Shown: positions 43,923 through 53,255, counted from the first letter of the stretch. The stretch: DNA of 64,000 bases from Psychrobacillus antarcticus (GCF_029533155.1 NZ_JAIZDB010000016.1:39777-103776); one strand, 5' to 3'. Numbers and translations: made by a program. The notes: a model not told the origin generated them from the letters alone.

Positions 43923-44333
43923 TCAATCAATAGTAGATGTCAGTTCGTCTAAATAACCTACAAGCTTCATCAACATGGCATGTTTGTTATATATGGTCCC
44001 TTTGCTATACCCAACTTCATCCGCTATTTCATCAAATGTTTTCCCTTCGATATATCTACCGTATAAAATCTTTGTATCTACTAAATTAAATTTCTGAACC
44101 ATCCGCTTAATGTCAATTAAGTCATTCATTTTGTGAGCAAGATTAAATTCTAAAGAAAAAATTATTTCTTCCAATTGCGCTCCATTACTTTCAGCGGATA
44201 ACTTGACTCCCATTAAGTCGCCACCTGTCCACCGCCCTAACTCACGTTTTGAACGGGCTATCGAATTTTCTAACTCGATAATATCTATTTCAATTCTTCG
44301 ATAGTCTTTCAGCCATTCATACATATACCGCAC
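43923..44333 (-). CDS. ArpU/RinA-like phage late transcriptional regulator (sigma-70 region 4-like)
   Basis: 136 aa. The C-terminal ~45 residues form a sigma region 4-like HTH (DTKILYGRYIEGKTFDEIADEVGYSKGTIYNKHAMLMKLVG), typical of phage late-gene activators. The N-terminal part is helical. Last gene of the early/middle operon, directly before the repeat array that precedes the late genes. Confidence 0.85.
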   Translation of the reverse strand: MRYMYEWLKDYRRIEIDIIELENSIARSKRELGRWTGGDLMGVKLSAESNGAQLEEIIFSLEFNLAHKMNDLIDIKRMVQKFNLVDTKILYGRYIEGKTFDEIADEVGYSKGTIYNKHAMLMKLVGYLDELTSTID

Positions 44334-44342
44334 CTACCTTTT

Positions 44343-44372
44343 CAAAAAAATACCCTGGAATCAACCAGGGCA
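44343..44372 (-). terminator. Hairpin between the acidic protein gene and the regulator gene
   Basis: GCCCTGG-TTGATT-CCAGGG followed by ATTTTTTT on the minus strand. May reduce regulator expression until antitermination or read-through. Confidence 0.7.
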
Positions 44373-44378
44373 ACAATA

Positions 44379-44918
44379 TTAATCTAGTAGATCGTCTCCA
44401 TGATCTTCTTCTTTATCTGCAAAGAGAGACTCTTCCTTTTCTTCTCCGTTGTCTTCCTCTTCATCTGCAAAATGGATCTCTTCTTTTTCATCCACTTCAT
44501 TTATTTCTTCCATATTGATTTGGCCATCCGGCACTTCGACAGTCCCATCGTTGTTAATGTTGTATTCAATGCCTTCACCTTGTTCTTCAAATTCTTCAAG
44601 GGATATTTGAGATGCTTCGAGAAACAACGTCACATTTCTTCCGGCAAACGGATAAAGTTTAATCACCTTTTTATCACTATCTCCACGAACATTAAATTTC
44701 AATGTAGTTTTTTTGCTATCGCGTTGGATTGACTTGAATTCTACTGGTAGTTTACCAGCTTCACTGGATTTCACTTCTAGTATTGCAATACTTCCTGCAA
44801 GTTGCACAAGATCATCTGAATAATCTAGTTCATCACCTTGCACGTGAAACTCCAGTACTTCTTTTTTATCATCCTTTTGGATTTTCTTGAATAATACGGT
44901 TAATTCGATTTTTGACAT
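44379..44918 (-). CDS. Hypothetical acidic phage protein (179 aa)
   Basis: Two related beta segments (KKEVLEFHVQGDELDYSDD and KKTTLKFNVRGDSDKKVIK), then a strongly acidic tail with repeated FADEEEDNGEE/FADKEEDHGDD. The acidic tail could mimic DNA or bind a basic partner. Immediately downstream of the resolvase gene. Not recognised. Confidence 0.7.
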   Translation of the reverse strand: MSKIELTVLFKKIQKDDKKEVLEFHVQGDELDYSDDLVQLAGSIAILEVKSSEAGKLPVEFKSIQRDSKKTTLKFNVRGDSDKKVIKLYPFAGRNVTLFLEASQISLEEFEEQGEGIEYNINNDGTVEVPDGQINMEEINEVDEKEEIHFADEEEDNGEEKEESLFADKEEDHGDDLLD

Positions 44919-44942
44919 GTTTATTCGCTCCCTTTAATGTTT

Positions 44943-45476
44943 TTATTTTGCCTTCTTTTTCTTCACAGGTGGATTATTGATAGCTGCCAATACTTCTGAT
45001 TGGTAGTTTGTAAATTCGTTTGTTAAAATATTTGCATCAAAAGTTTTTAACCCTTTTGCGATTTGTGCCAATATATACGCATCTCGTACATTATCGCTAG
45101 AATGCTCGAATCTCCAGTGTCTGAACAATGGTAGAATCATATCTTCTTTTTTGGTGTTTCCTTTGCCTGTAGCGAACTTCTTTACTTGGCTAGGTGATAC
45201 TTCAATATATTTAAAGCCACGTCTTGCAAGCATCATTCTTATGCCCCAACCGATACCACCTAGCTGAATGCCTTGTTGAGTAGCAAATCCGAATCCTTCA
45301 ATGACAATAATGTCTTCTTTTTGAATATGTGCTGCTATATCGTCAATCATCGTAATCATGCGAACAGGATCCTTTGAACCAACGCCTGTTAATTCTTTTG
45401 CTTTTAAAACTTGGCCATCTTCATCAAGAGCAACAAACCCCGTTTTGGTTGATGGATCTAATCCTATGAATCTCAC
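44943..45476 (-). CDS. RuvC-like Holliday junction resolvase
   Basis: 177 aa RNase H-fold nuclease. The acidic catalytic set appears in FIGLDPSTKTGF (Asp7), IVIEGFGF (Glu) and SSDNVRDAYILA (two Asp); GKGNTKKEDM is the substrate-facing region. It trims recombination or packaging intermediates. Comes after the replication genes. Confidence 0.87.
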   Translation of the reverse strand: MRFIGLDPSTKTGFVALDEDGQVLKAKELTGVGSKDPVRMITMIDDIAAHIQKEDIIVIEGFGFATQQGIQLGGIGWGIRMMLARRGFKYIEVSPSQVKKFATGKGNTKKEDMILPLFRHWRFEHSSDNVRDAYILAQIAKGLKTFDANILTNEFTNYQSEVLAAINNPPVKKKKAK

Positions 45477-45518
45477 ATTATCCCTCCTTCAGGAACTGTA
45501 TGGCCGAACGGTGCAATA

Positions 45519-45608
45519 TCAATTTGGATGATTACAACTTGCACATACTTTTTCATCATTAACTAATTCTGCTTGTTCGCACACTTTGCAAATATCTAAT
45601 GTTGCCAT
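45519..45608 (-). CDS. Tiny zinc-ribbon protein (29 aa)
   Basis: Two CxxC pairs (CKVC at residues 7-10, CASC at 22-25) make a minimal zinc ribbon. The ATG at 45608 is 6 nt after AGGAGA. Too short for most gene finders but with perfect signals, just upstream of the resolvase gene. Confidence 0.6.
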   Translation of the reverse strand: MATLDICKVCEQAELVNDEKVCASCNHPN

Positions 45609-45654
45609 GCTCATTCTCCTTTAATCTCATAGTTTGGTCGAAATGTTCAGCGTA

Positions 45655-46026
45655 TTATTTCGGAAAAACATCAATTTCTACTGGAATATCATATTTCCAT
45701 ACATCGTTAACACTACTGCCTTTAATAGCCTCGTTAAGAAGTTTTTGAATTTGCTGGATTACTTCGGTTGAAATGTGTTTTAAAGCTTGTTCTCCCCAAT
45801 CTTCGTACATATCGTCCTCTTGATCTTCAACGTACTGAGTGACCATCGACAAAGCACAAGGTTCCCATTTTATTCTATTCACTGTGTACCATTCACCAGC
45901 TAAATGATGCTCCTCATTCAATTCTAAGATTTCACGTTTTACTTGCTCTACCGTCATTACAGAGTGTGATTCTTCCAATGAAATTTCTACGTCATCATTT
46001 AATTGGGATAACTTCAAATTCTCCAT
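45655..46026 (-). CDS. Hypothetical phage protein (123 aa)
   Basis: Acidic alpha/beta protein with EHHLAGEWYTVNRIKWEP in the middle and a C-terminal DIPVEIDVFPK. AGGAGA lies 6 nt before ATG 46026; the ATG at 46032 is too close. Resembles proteins near phage replication genes in Bacillus but has no assigned role. Confidence 0.65.
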   Translation of the reverse strand: MENLKLSQLNDDVEISLEESHSVMTVEQVKREILELNEEHHLAGEWYTVNRIKWEPCALSMVTQYVEDQEDDMYEDWGEQALKHISTEVIQQIQKLLNEAIKGSSVNDVWKYDIPVEIDVFPK

Positions 46027-46094
46027 ATTCATTCTCCTTTTTAATTAATTTGTAGTACTATTTATATAGTGAATATTATTAGGTGGTGAGTGTA

Positions 46095-46313
46095 TTGAAT
46101 TTATTTGAAAATGTTGATATAAACGCAACCCAATATATAGGGCCAATCATTGTATTGATAATTACTATGTCAATAATAGCGTTTCTTTGTAGAGTAATAT
46201 CAAAGTCATGGTCCAAAGAATTTGCAAACTATCTTTTCGGTTTTGGAATTATAGCTAGTTTCTTAATTTGGGCGTTTCCTATGAATATGGGTTTCTACGA
46301 ATTTTTCAAATAA
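46095..46313 (+). CDS. Small membrane protein, opposite strand to its operon (72 aa)
   Basis: Two hydrophobic helices (PIIVLIITMSIIAFLC and YLFGFGIIASFLIWAF). TTG start 8 nt after GGTGG; the GTG at 46083 overlaps that site. It is one of the few rightward genes in the early half and has its own hairpin behind, so it may be expressed in the lysogen. A superinfection-exclusion role is possible but unproven. Confidence 0.6.
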   Translation: MNLFENVDINATQYIGPIIVLIITMSIIAFLCRVISKSWSKEFANYLFGFGIIASFLIWAFPMNMGFYEFFK

Positions 46314-46317
46314 TGTT

Positions 46318-46346
46318 AAGGGAGTTTTAAATGACTCCTTTAATTC
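46318..46346 (+). terminator. Terminator of the small membrane gene
   Basis: AAGGGAGT-TTTAAATG-ACTCCTTT with T-rich flank. Confidence 0.55.
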
Positions 46347-46357
46347 GTTTTATGTGT

Positions 46358-47641
46358 CTACTGTTTTTCAAGCTCAATAAACTTTTGCTTCCAACCCATA
46401 AACAATAATTTGAATTCATTCATGCCTATGTCACGACCTTTTGCTATAAACTGTTGAATGACTTTACCTTTTTGAACATAGTCAGCTGGATCGTGCCATA
46501 AAAACTCAACGACATCTGCATCTTGTTCAATTGAAGATGATTCCTTTAGATGAGATAACTGTGGCTTTTTAAAATTGTCACTATCTCTTGTCATTTGACT
46601 AAGCATCATAAAGCAACAGTTCATATCACGAGCAATATTCTTGGCGGTTGATGTTACTTTTCCGATTGCTTGGGCCCTTGTGCCATTTCTCGTTTCGGGT
46701 ATATTCATGATTTGTAAGTAATCAACCGCAATCATTGCCAACTGTCCATGGCGCCGCTTGAATCGTCTTGCCGTCGCCCTTACCTCTTCAATTGTGACCC
46801 CGCTAGAATCTTGAACATAGATTGGAAGTTTTTCCAAATCCTTAAATGCAAGTTCAACCATTCCCAATTCTTCTGCATTTAATTCTTTGTTTTTTATACG
46901 GCCGTAAGCTATTCCTGTTCTACTTGAGATCATCCGATCAAATAACTGGTTCTTGTCCATTTCCTGTGAGAAAACAAGTACGGGTCCACTTTCCGCTACA
47001 CCCATCACTCTCTGTAAGAGCATTGCGGTTTTACCAACACTTGGACGTCCAGCACTAACGAATAACCAACCTCGCCACAATCCATGAGCCCATTCATCAT
47101 ATTTTTTAAATCCAGTGGGCACGAATTCCGCCCCCTTTAATAGATGATCGAAATAGCTCTGGCGTGATTCTGTCAAACTCTGCATTTTCCCATCGTCTTG
47201 GGGTCTAACCTCTGAAATAAGTTTTTCAATTTCCGAAAAATATTCTTCGTCAGATTCAAAGTCTTCATGCAACATATCAGCTATTTTATGACCCACATCA
47301 GCCCCACGTCTGCGAATCGCTTTAGAGCGCACAATTTGAGCATATGAAACCACTCGTGTAGTTGAAGGTACGGAATTAGCTATTTCACTTAAATAAGAGA
47401 TGCTTACTTCATCCATTCGATTATGCTGTATATAGAGTTCTGCGACAGTTACAATATCAACAGGCTTATTACGATCACTCAACCACTTCATGACTTTATA
47501 AATTTGTTGGTGCCGGGCACTTAGGAAGTCTCTTGTTTCCAAAAAAGAGATATCGTCTAAAACGTTAGAATCTAAGAAAACAGCTCCTAATACAGATTGC
47601 TCAGCTTCAATCTCATAATCATTTGCTCCAATCGAATTCAT
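46358..47641 (-). CDS. Replicative DNA helicase, DnaB-like
   Basis: 427 aa hexameric helicase. The N-terminal domain begins EAEQSVLGAVFLDSNV. The RecA-like motor has Walker A GRPSVGKT at 198-205, VFSQEM (H1a), AVDYLQIM (Walker B) and QLSHLKESSSIEQDAD. The start at 47641 is used because AAGGGA lies 9 nt upstream; an ATG at 47650 is nearer the ribosome site. It overlaps the upstream initiator gene, a phage helicase-initiator pair. Confidence 0.94.
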   Translation of the reverse strand: MNSIGANDYEIEAEQSVLGAVFLDSNVLDDISFLETRDFLSARHQQIYKVMKWLSDRNKPVDIVTVAELYIQHNRMDEVSISYLSEIANSVPSTTRVVSYAQIVRSKAIRRRGADVGHKIADMLHEDFESDEEYFSEIEKLISEVRPQDDGKMQSLTESRQSYFDHLLKGAEFVPTGFKKYDEWAHGLWRGWLFVSAGRPSVGKTAMLLQRVMGVAESGPVLVFSQEMDKNQLFDRMISSRTGIAYGRIKNKELNAEELGMVELAFKDLEKLPIYVQDSSGVTIEEVRATARRFKRRHGQLAMIAVDYLQIMNIPETRNGTRAQAIGKVTSTAKNIARDMNCCFMMLSQMTRDSDNFKKPQLSHLKESSSIEQDADVVEFLWHDPADYVQKGKVIQQFIAKGRDIGMNEFKLLFMGWKQKFIELEKQ

Positions 47642-48395
47642 CCGGATCATTCCCTTCAGAAATCCACTTTTGTAACGCTATTTCTTTATCACGAGGATCA
47701 TGATATGGTTTCTGTTTTGGTGGTCCAGGTTTCTTTTCAGCATTCATTTTAATTGCTAGTTCCATAAATTTTTCACGCAATTTCTTTGCAGATAATACAT
47801 TAGTTCTCCAGAAAGAATCTTCTGTAACCCAATCCATGACCTCTTTTACTAAATGCTTGTCTAACTCATCTACTTCAATAAGTTTTCGCATATCGTCAGC
47901 CCAGGTCTGCATATTTGATTTTTTAATTAGATGGGATATACCAGCATCATTTGCAACCTTTTCAACTCTTCCGAAGAAGTAAACGGCCATTTTGTAGTAA
48001 GTGTTTTCTTCGTCATATTTGAGCTTTTTAATCTTGTTAGTTGGCACCGGAATTTCTGGGACAACCTCTTTTGTTGGCGCTTGCTCATCCCACTCTTTGT
48101 GATTTTTATTAAATCCCATTACTCTCGCTCCTTTTGAACCAATCCCAATGACCGTAATTATGTTCCTATCAATCAATGCACTTAGTTCTCTATTTATTTG
48201 AGTTCTATTAGCATCAATTACTTTAGCTAAAAAGCTAGTAGACATTTCGTTAGCTTTTCGTTGAAAGCCGTAAGTATATCTCCAGATAGCCATCACCAAA
48301 CGGAACTGAGTGCCATTGAGATTGGTCTTCATCATTTGTTCAAAGATTTCATTGGCAATCCGTGTGTGACCATTATTTAGTTGTGGATTTGCCAT
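47619..48395 (-). CDS. Phage replication protein (O-like, winged-helix N-terminus)
   Basis: 258 aa. Residues 1-100 match the lambda O-type N-terminal domain (GHTRIANEIFEQMMKTNLNGTQFRLVMAIWRYTYGF) with an HTH (SFLAKVIDANRTQINRELSAL). The C-terminal half is a helical helicase-loading region. The replication origin is probably inside or next to this gene, as in lambda. Confidence 0.88.
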   Translation of the reverse strand: MANPQLNNGHTRIANEIFEQMMKTNLNGTQFRLVMAIWRYTYGFQRKANEMSTSFLAKVIDANRTQINRELSALIDRNIITVIGIGSKGARVMGFNKNHKEWDEQAPTKEVVPEIPVPTNKIKKLKYDEENTYYKMAVYFFGRVEKVANDAGISHLIKKSNMQTWADDMRKLIEVDELDKHLVKEVMDWVTEDSFWRTNVLSAKKLREKFMELAIKMNAEKKPGPPKQKPYHDPRDKEIALQKWISEGNDPDEFDWSK

Positions 48396-48411
48396 TTGGC
48401 ATCATTCCTGT

Positions 48412-48651
48412 TCAATTTTTCATTTCGTTGTGTATGAACGTTGTGATTTCTTTTGAAAATTTCTCTATGTCTTCCTGTTCGCTTGAACAATGATATTCTT
48501 GGTTAAGCCATTTATCGATATGAACTGCAACAGCTGAAGAAACTTTTTGGATTTTGTTAGTTTCTATCTGTCTTTTCAGTTCCGTATTTTCAATAAGCAA
48601 TTTCACGGCTATATTTGCTAAATTCGCTACATGTTCATTGTTTGATAGCAT
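48412..48651 (-). CDS. Hypothetical phage protein (79 aa)
   Basis: Helical, acidic. Adjoins the MBL-fold gene without gap and the initiator gene downstream, so it is part of the replication operon. Not recognised. Confidence 0.65.
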   Translation of the reverse strand: MLSNNEHVANLANIAVKLLIENTELKRQIETNKIQKVSSAVAVHIDKWLNQEYHCSSEQEDIEKFSKEITTFIHNEMKN

Positions 48652-49404
48652 TTAAACTACCTCCAATTCATAGTGTTCACCTTCGACATAACCTGTCTTC
48701 AGTAGCTCTCTTTTTGTAGTCATTTTCGCAAGAGCTGCCATGTTGTTGTGACTACTTAAATGCACCAGGTATATTTTCTCGCCATTACCACGAACTAGCT
48801 TTGTAAGAGCTTCAGCTGTTTGCTGGTTACTTAGATGGCCAATGTGTGAAACTATTCGAGCCTTAACACTGTTTGGATAATTTGAAGCTTCTACCATTCG
48901 TGGTTCGTGATTGCTTTCGATGATATAAACATCCGAATTCTTCATTGTATTAAGCATTGTCGAATCTACATGGCCCGTATCTAAACAGATAGAAACTTGA
49001 CTTGCCTTTAATTCATCATTTGTTCTTATTACATATCCTTTTGGACTATGTGAATCGTGGTGAACGTCAAATGGAATGATTATAAACCCGGGGCAACCAA
49101 AGATGCCTCCGATACCAATTTCACGAACTAGTTCATCCTCCACGCCTATAATGGATTTCCATTCTCCTTCACCGGCATAAACAGGAATATTATATTTATT
49201 GGCAAGTGTCAGACCTTTAATATGATCCCCATGCGCATGTGTGATAAAAATAGCTTCAATGTTGTTAGGCATTATGCCGACTTCCAAAAGTCGCTTTTCT
49301 ATCTTCGTTTTTGCTATCCCTGCATCTATTAAAATTGTTTTCTCACCACTAGTAATTGCTATACAGTTACCACTGGACCCACTGGCCAAGATGTCCACTT
49401 TCAT
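48652..49404 (-). CDS. MBL-fold metallo-hydrolase (YycJ-like)
   Basis: 250 aa. Metal motif THAHGDH (HxHxDH) near residues 56-62, further His in LDTGHVD and SNHEP, and VSHIGHLSN late. Closest to YycJ/phage MBL proteins, putative 5'-3' exonuclease-like DNA-processing hydrolases. Position beside Bet/SMC-like recombination genes supports a DNA-end role. It overlaps the YopX gene by 4 nt. Confidence 0.87.
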   Translation of the reverse strand: MKVDILASGSSGNCIAITSGEKTILIDAGIAKTKIEKRLLEVGIMPNNIEAIFITHAHGDHIKGLTLANKYNIPVYAGEGEWKSIIGVEDELVREIGIGGIFGCPGFIIIPFDVHHDSHSPKGYVIRTNDELKASQVSICLDTGHVDSTMLNTMKNSDVYIIESNHEPRMVEASNYPNSVKARIVSHIGHLSNQQTAEALTKLVRGNGEKIYLVHLSSHNNMAALAKMTTKRELLKTGYVEGEHYELEVV

Positions 49405-49790
49405 AACGATTCCTCTATCAGTTCTGGATGCTCGTATACGTTACCTATATCAGTTCCGAATAAATTTACTGATGAAAGTAATTGTTCTGCCAACAAATCA
49501 TCACACTTAGCATAAAAAGCACCCTGCTTGTTAATCACTTCCCATAAGAAATTTTCATCATCTTTGATTAAATCAGCGTTGTATATTTGATTTCCCTTTA
49601 TGTCTATGAGACCTGTGTATTGCCCAATAGATTCCTGGTCTACCTGGTGATAAACAAGTGATGATATTCCGTCTCCACCTATTGTATTGACCATCATTAC
49701 AATGAAAGATGAAAAGTTACTGTTAAGTAATTTTCCATAAACCCATTCGCCAGTCATTAAATCTAAACCACGAAACTTAACCTCTCTCAC
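49401..49790 (-). CDS. YopX-family phage protein
   Basis: 129 aa with the YopX hallmark KFRGLDLMTGEWVYGKL at the start and IGQYTGLIDIKGNQIYNADLI. Common in Gram-positive phage replication regions; function unknown. Confidence 0.9.
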   Translation of the reverse strand: MREVKFRGLDLMTGEWVYGKLLNSNFSSFIVMMVNTIGGDGISSLVYHQVDQESIGQYTGLIDIKGNQIYNADLIKDDENFLWEVINKQGAFYAKCDDLLAEQLLSSVNLFGTDIGNVYEHPELIEESL

Positions 49791-49979
49791 TTAGCATTCA
49801 CTCCTTTTCTTCACTAACCCAGCACTCACCAAGTTATCTAAATAACGCAATTGTTGAGCGTGGTAGTGAACACATTGGCTATCACTTAATCGACTTTTAA
49901 CGTCCTGAAGAACCGATATTGGAAAGTCATGATTACTAACAAGTATATTAATATGTTCTGCAACTTCATCATGAGACAT
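49791..49979 (-). CDS. Small phage protein, DUF6877-like (62 aa)
   Basis: The pattern FPISVLQDVKSRLSD ... QQLRYLDNLV is like the short helical DUF6877 proteins of phage early regions; assignment is from memory. The gene abuts YopX. Confidence 0.6.
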   Translation of the reverse strand: MSHDEVAEHINILVSNHDFPISVLQDVKSRLSDSQCVHYHAQQLRYLDNLVSAGLVKKRSEC

Positions 49980-50011
49980 CTAAGCATCCTCCTATTAGAA
50001 GTTTCATAGTT

Positions 50012-50899
50012 TTAGTCAAGCGAATCATCATTAGTTTGTTCTTGATGGATTTGCAACATCTCAATATTCATATCAAGCAACTCAATTAGGCCTACCATTT
50101 CAGCTTCAGTTGCTGTTTTCGGGTTTACATCCGGAGCATTAACAAGCAGCCATTCTGAAGCATCTTTGTTGCTTTTAATTCCTAACTGCTTAAATTTTGT
50201 GTTTATTTCATCACGCAAAAGATCTGCTTGGGATTTTTCTTCTTGTTTCGGCTCTTCGATTACTTCTTGTTTTGGAGTTATATCTTTTCGTTCACGGTAT
50301 TCTGGAATCTTTGGGTCTTCATTATGAGAGATCGTTTCATCATCAAATGAAAGTCCGTATTGTTTTTTTAATGCTCTTTGCTGCACGTGTTTTCCGAACA
50401 TGTCGCTTGTCCACTTATTCCAGTTGTCTTTGTTTTGTCCTGTGAACATATGAGCAACTTCGTCGATATCTGCGATTACGGTTACTGGAGGATAACCTTC
50501 ACGACGAGCAATGGAGTATGCTCCGATAATTCTTCCTCTTGGAAATCCAATTTCATGCAAAGTTACTTCCATGGTTCCAGTTTCTTTATTCATAGCAATT
50601 TTAAATTCATCATTTTCATGAACCATTTGAGTATCAGGAGCTTGAAAGCCTTCTTGCTCACGTGCTTTCGACAAATATGCTTCAGCAGCAAACTGAATAC
50701 GTGCTGTACTTCCGTACTTGATAAAGAAAATTTCATTTTTGAATGGATCCAACCCGTATGATGCAGCCTTATGCGCAAAGAGTAAAAACTCCTGATCGTT
50801 AGCTGTTGGCGCGACTGAATTACGCATAACCTCGATTACTGCAGGTGCAAATGCTTCTGTGATTTCTGGTGTTAATGATGGTAGTTGACTCTTTGTCAT
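50012..50899 (-). CDS. Single-strand annealing protein, RecT/Bet family
   Basis: 295 aa. FLLFAHKAASYGLDPFKNEIFFIKYG and FPRGRIIGAYSIARREGYPP are conserved lambda-Bet type blocks; the C-terminus is an acidic, Gln-rich linker. It anneals ssDNA during phage recombination. It follows the SMC-like gene with no gap, suggesting a resection/annealing pair. Confidence 0.93.
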   Translation of the reverse strand: MTKSQLPSLTPEITEAFAPAVIEVMRNSVAPTANDQEFLLFAHKAASYGLDPFKNEIFFIKYGSTARIQFAAEAYLSKAREQEGFQAPDTQMVHENDEFKIAMNKETGTMEVTLHEIGFPRGRIIGAYSIARREGYPPVTVIADIDEVAHMFTGQNKDNWNKWTSDMFGKHVQQRALKKQYGLSFDDETISHNEDPKIPEYRERKDITPKQEVIEEPKQEEKSQADLLRDEINTKFKQLGIKSNKDASEWLLVNAPDVNPKTATEAEMVGLIELLDMNIEMLQIHQEQTNDDSLD

Positions 50900-52420
50900 T
50901 TATTTTTCCTCGCTTTCGATTGTTAGTTCTTGTCCCGCTACAACACGACTTAAAATTAATTGGCCGTTTGGTTCTTTAAACTTCGTAATAGATTCAGCAT
51001 TATCTACAAAACAAGGAGCAATGATCTCACTTTGTTGAGAAAGTACGTCTCTTAATTCAAGTCCTGCTCTGATAGATTCTGAAAGTGATAATTTACGATA
51101 ATCCTTGCCATCCATCTGAATTTCAAATGTCGGCTTCATTTCCCCAGTTGTTTTCACAGTTTCAAAGAGTTTAATCGACAGATTCTCGAATAAGCCCTGT
51201 ACTTTTTCAGCCTGCAATTCAGCTTCTTTAGCGTGGAAATCTTTAATAGCATCAATAATGAAAATGGAATTGTTAAGTGAATTAAGTGTTTCTTTTTCAC
51301 TTGTCTCTGCAGAATTAACCTGTTCTTCCAAAGTTTTGATCTGTTTGTACTTAGAAATTTCGTATTCGATAGGATTAATCTTTTCTTGAAGCGCTCTTGC
51401 TTTTTCAAGTTGCTCCGACACATCCACAGATTCAAGTTTATTAAGTTCTTCTTCCAGTGCTTTACGTTTGTTCACGACATCTTGGAACTTTTCTTTGACT
51501 TGTCCTACACGTTGTTCTTTTTCAGTTTTTACAGCCTCAATTGACTCATCTTTAAGTGGTTGTTTACAGACACGACATGTGTCCTGTAGTTCTTCTGCCT
51601 TTAATGATTCATATTGCTTTTTGATATATTCACGATCTTGCATCATCGCATTAATTTGGGTCTGCAACATATTAATTCTGTGATTAGTGGTTTGCGCCTT
51701 ATCTGTTACTTCTTCAATAGCATTTCGTTCTTTTACAAATTGACTTAATTCCGCTTGTAAGGACTCTAATGGCACAGTTGGAGATTGTTGTTCCAGTTGT
51801 TCCTTTAATGTCTTAGTACGGCTTTGTGCTGCTATATACTGCTTATCTAGCTTGGTCTTGTTTGCGCGGTGAATCTTTTCCAAATCATCTAAAGAATGCT
51901 TTTTAACCAATACAGATAATTTGTCTGCTTGTAGTTTCGGCAACCCTTTAAACACTTCTTTATTAACTGGTGCTGTTATATACTGCAAAACCATGCTGCG
52001 TTGTTTTTCCCAATGTAAAGTAAAAAAGTAAGTGGGAATGAACAGCGATAAAAACAAATCTTTGTCGAATAACTGATCTAATATTTCATTGAATTCTGTT
52101 GCTTTAGAAGGAACTTCGTTGATGTAGTACTTTGCTTTACCTTTTTTCAATTCACGGCCAAGAAGTAAGTCTTTGTCATCCACATTAAGTAATAGTGAAA
52201 CCAATGTTTCATCTGCTTCGTAGGTAACTGGTGTCGGATCTAATTTGCTACCAAGGGTATCTGTGCCGTATAATAGCCATGAAATAGATTCACCAAGGGA
52301 TGATTTTCCTTGAGCATTGTCACCAAGGATATCCGTTCTCTCGCCAAAGTTAACTTTGATATCCTGGTGACTTTTGAAATTCTTTATTACCAACTCTTTA
52401 AATTTAATTTGCAATTTCAA
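50900..52420 (-). CDS. SMC/Rad50-like ATPase (SbcC-type recombination protein)
   Basis: 506 aa. The N-terminal ABC half has Walker A GDNAQGKSS (33-41). Coiled-coil arms flank a zinc-hook-like CRVC near residue 281. The C-terminal half carries KLSLSESIRAGLELRDVL (signature-like) and a CFVDNAESI Walker B-type strand. Its size is half of bacterial SbcC, as usual for phage versions. Likely holds and helps process DNA ends with the Bet partner and MBL-fold protein. Confidence 0.87.
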   Translation of the reverse strand: MKLQIKFKELVIKNFKSHQDIKVNFGERTDILGDNAQGKSSLGESISWLLYGTDTLGSKLDPTPVTYEADETLVSLLLNVDDKDLLLGRELKKGKAKYYINEVPSKATEFNEILDQLFDKDLFLSLFIPTYFFTLHWEKQRSMVLQYITAPVNKEVFKGLPKLQADKLSVLVKKHSLDDLEKIHRANKTKLDKQYIAAQSRTKTLKEQLEQQSPTVPLESLQAELSQFVKERNAIEEVTDKAQTTNHRINMLQTQINAMMQDREYIKKQYESLKAEELQDTCRVCKQPLKDESIEAVKTEKEQRVGQVKEKFQDVVNKRKALEEELNKLESVDVSEQLEKARALQEKINPIEYEISKYKQIKTLEEQVNSAETSEKETLNSLNNSIFIIDAIKDFHAKEAELQAEKVQGLFENLSIKLFETVKTTGEMKPTFEIQMDGKDYRKLSLSESIRAGLELRDVLSQQSEIIAPCFVDNAESITKFKEPNGQLILSRVVAGQELTIESEEK

Positions 52421-52455
52421 TTCAATCCTTTCTTTAGGCCACTTTGCAGAGTGGT

Positions 52456-52740
52456 CTATTTTTTATCCTCTGTGCCCCATGAGATTGTGATTCGGTTACC
52501 AATAAAATAATCCGTTTTATACCCTGCTAGATTAAGCATGTCAAGAAGTACTTCACGTGTTTCACTACTCTCTATCTCAACTAATTGAAAAGCGTAGTGG
52601 TTTTTACCGGATATTGCAGCTTCTTCAATCCCACGTACCATACTTTTAAATACTGGACCTTCCAATACTTCTTTAATAAATACTTGACGATTAGCATGAG
52701 CTACATCTGCAATCTTTTCAGCTGGTGGTAATGTGACCAT
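52456..52740 (-). CDS. Hypothetical phage protein (94 aa)
   Basis: Alpha/beta protein with a KNHYAFQLVEIES strand and C-terminal NRITISWGTEDKK. It starts the recombination operon before the SMC-like gene. Not recognised. Confidence 0.65.
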   Translation of the reverse strand: MVTLPPAEKIADVAHANRQVFIKEVLEGPVFKSMVRGIEEAAISGKNHYAFQLVEIESSETREVLLDMLNLAGYKTDYFIGNRITISWGTEDKK

Positions 52741-52771
52741 GATTCTCCTCCTTATAAATTAATGGTTTACG

Positions 52772-52954
52772 TTATTTCCGAATAATCATCACAGTTTCAG
52801 GTAATATCGAACCTATAGCCTTTCCGAATTCTTTCAAATTTCCTTTTCTATTTGTGAAAGACGGAAATTCTGCATGCAACTTCCGCAAACAATCAGCTTT
52901 TGTGCCTTTTGCATAAACTGTATTAGTGGATTGTCCAACAGCGTAATGTGTCAT
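52772..52954 (-). CDS. Hypothetical phage protein (60 aa)
   Basis: Small basic protein (TKADCLRKLHAEFP, PETVMIIRK). The ATG overlaps the stop of a 30-codon gene upstream (ATGA), with AAAGGAGG in front. Not recognised. Confidence 0.65.
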   Translation of the reverse strand: MTHYAVGQSTNTVYAKGTKADCLRKLHAEFPSFTNRKGNLKEFGKAIGSILPETVMIIRK

Positions 52955-53043
52955 TTACTAAAACCTCCTTTAATCGCATTACTAATCAACACAAGTCTTA
53001 GTTCTAATGGAATGGATAACCATTTATTTTGTTTGGATTTCAA
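52951..53043 (-). CDS. Tiny phage gene (30 aa)
   Basis: TTG at 53043 after GGAGATGAAGTAA. Encodes a basic, amphipathic peptide with KQNKWLSIPLELRLVLI. It overlaps the next gene by ATGA, so it may serve mainly to couple translation. Confidence 0.5.
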   Translation of the reverse strand: MKSKQNKWLSIPLELRLVLISNAIKGGFSK

Positions 53044-53059
53044 TTACTTCATCTCCTTC

Positions 53060-53242
53060 TCAATTACTTAAAGTAAGAATTAGAACCAAAATAGATACTA
53101 TTAAAACAAATAGTGATAATTTAAAATCAGATTCTCTTATTTTGGTTTTAAGATTATTTGGCTTCCTACAGTACGAACAGTAGTTATCGCTTTTAAGAAC
53201 ATTCGAACCGCAACGACTACAATTTTTCCCTATAGTTTCCAA
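53060..53242 (-). CDS. Zinc-ribbon membrane protein (60 aa)
   Basis: TTG start after AAAGGAGGTGA. An N-terminal double CxxC ribbon (CSRCG ... CSYC) is followed by one hydrophobic helix (LFVLIVSILVLILTL). A membrane-anchored zinc ribbon; role unknown. Confidence 0.72.
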   Translation of the reverse strand: METIGKNCSRCGSNVLKSDNYCSYCRKPNNLKTKIRESDFKLSLFVLIVSILVLILTLSN

Positions 53243-53255
53243 GTTCTCACCTCCT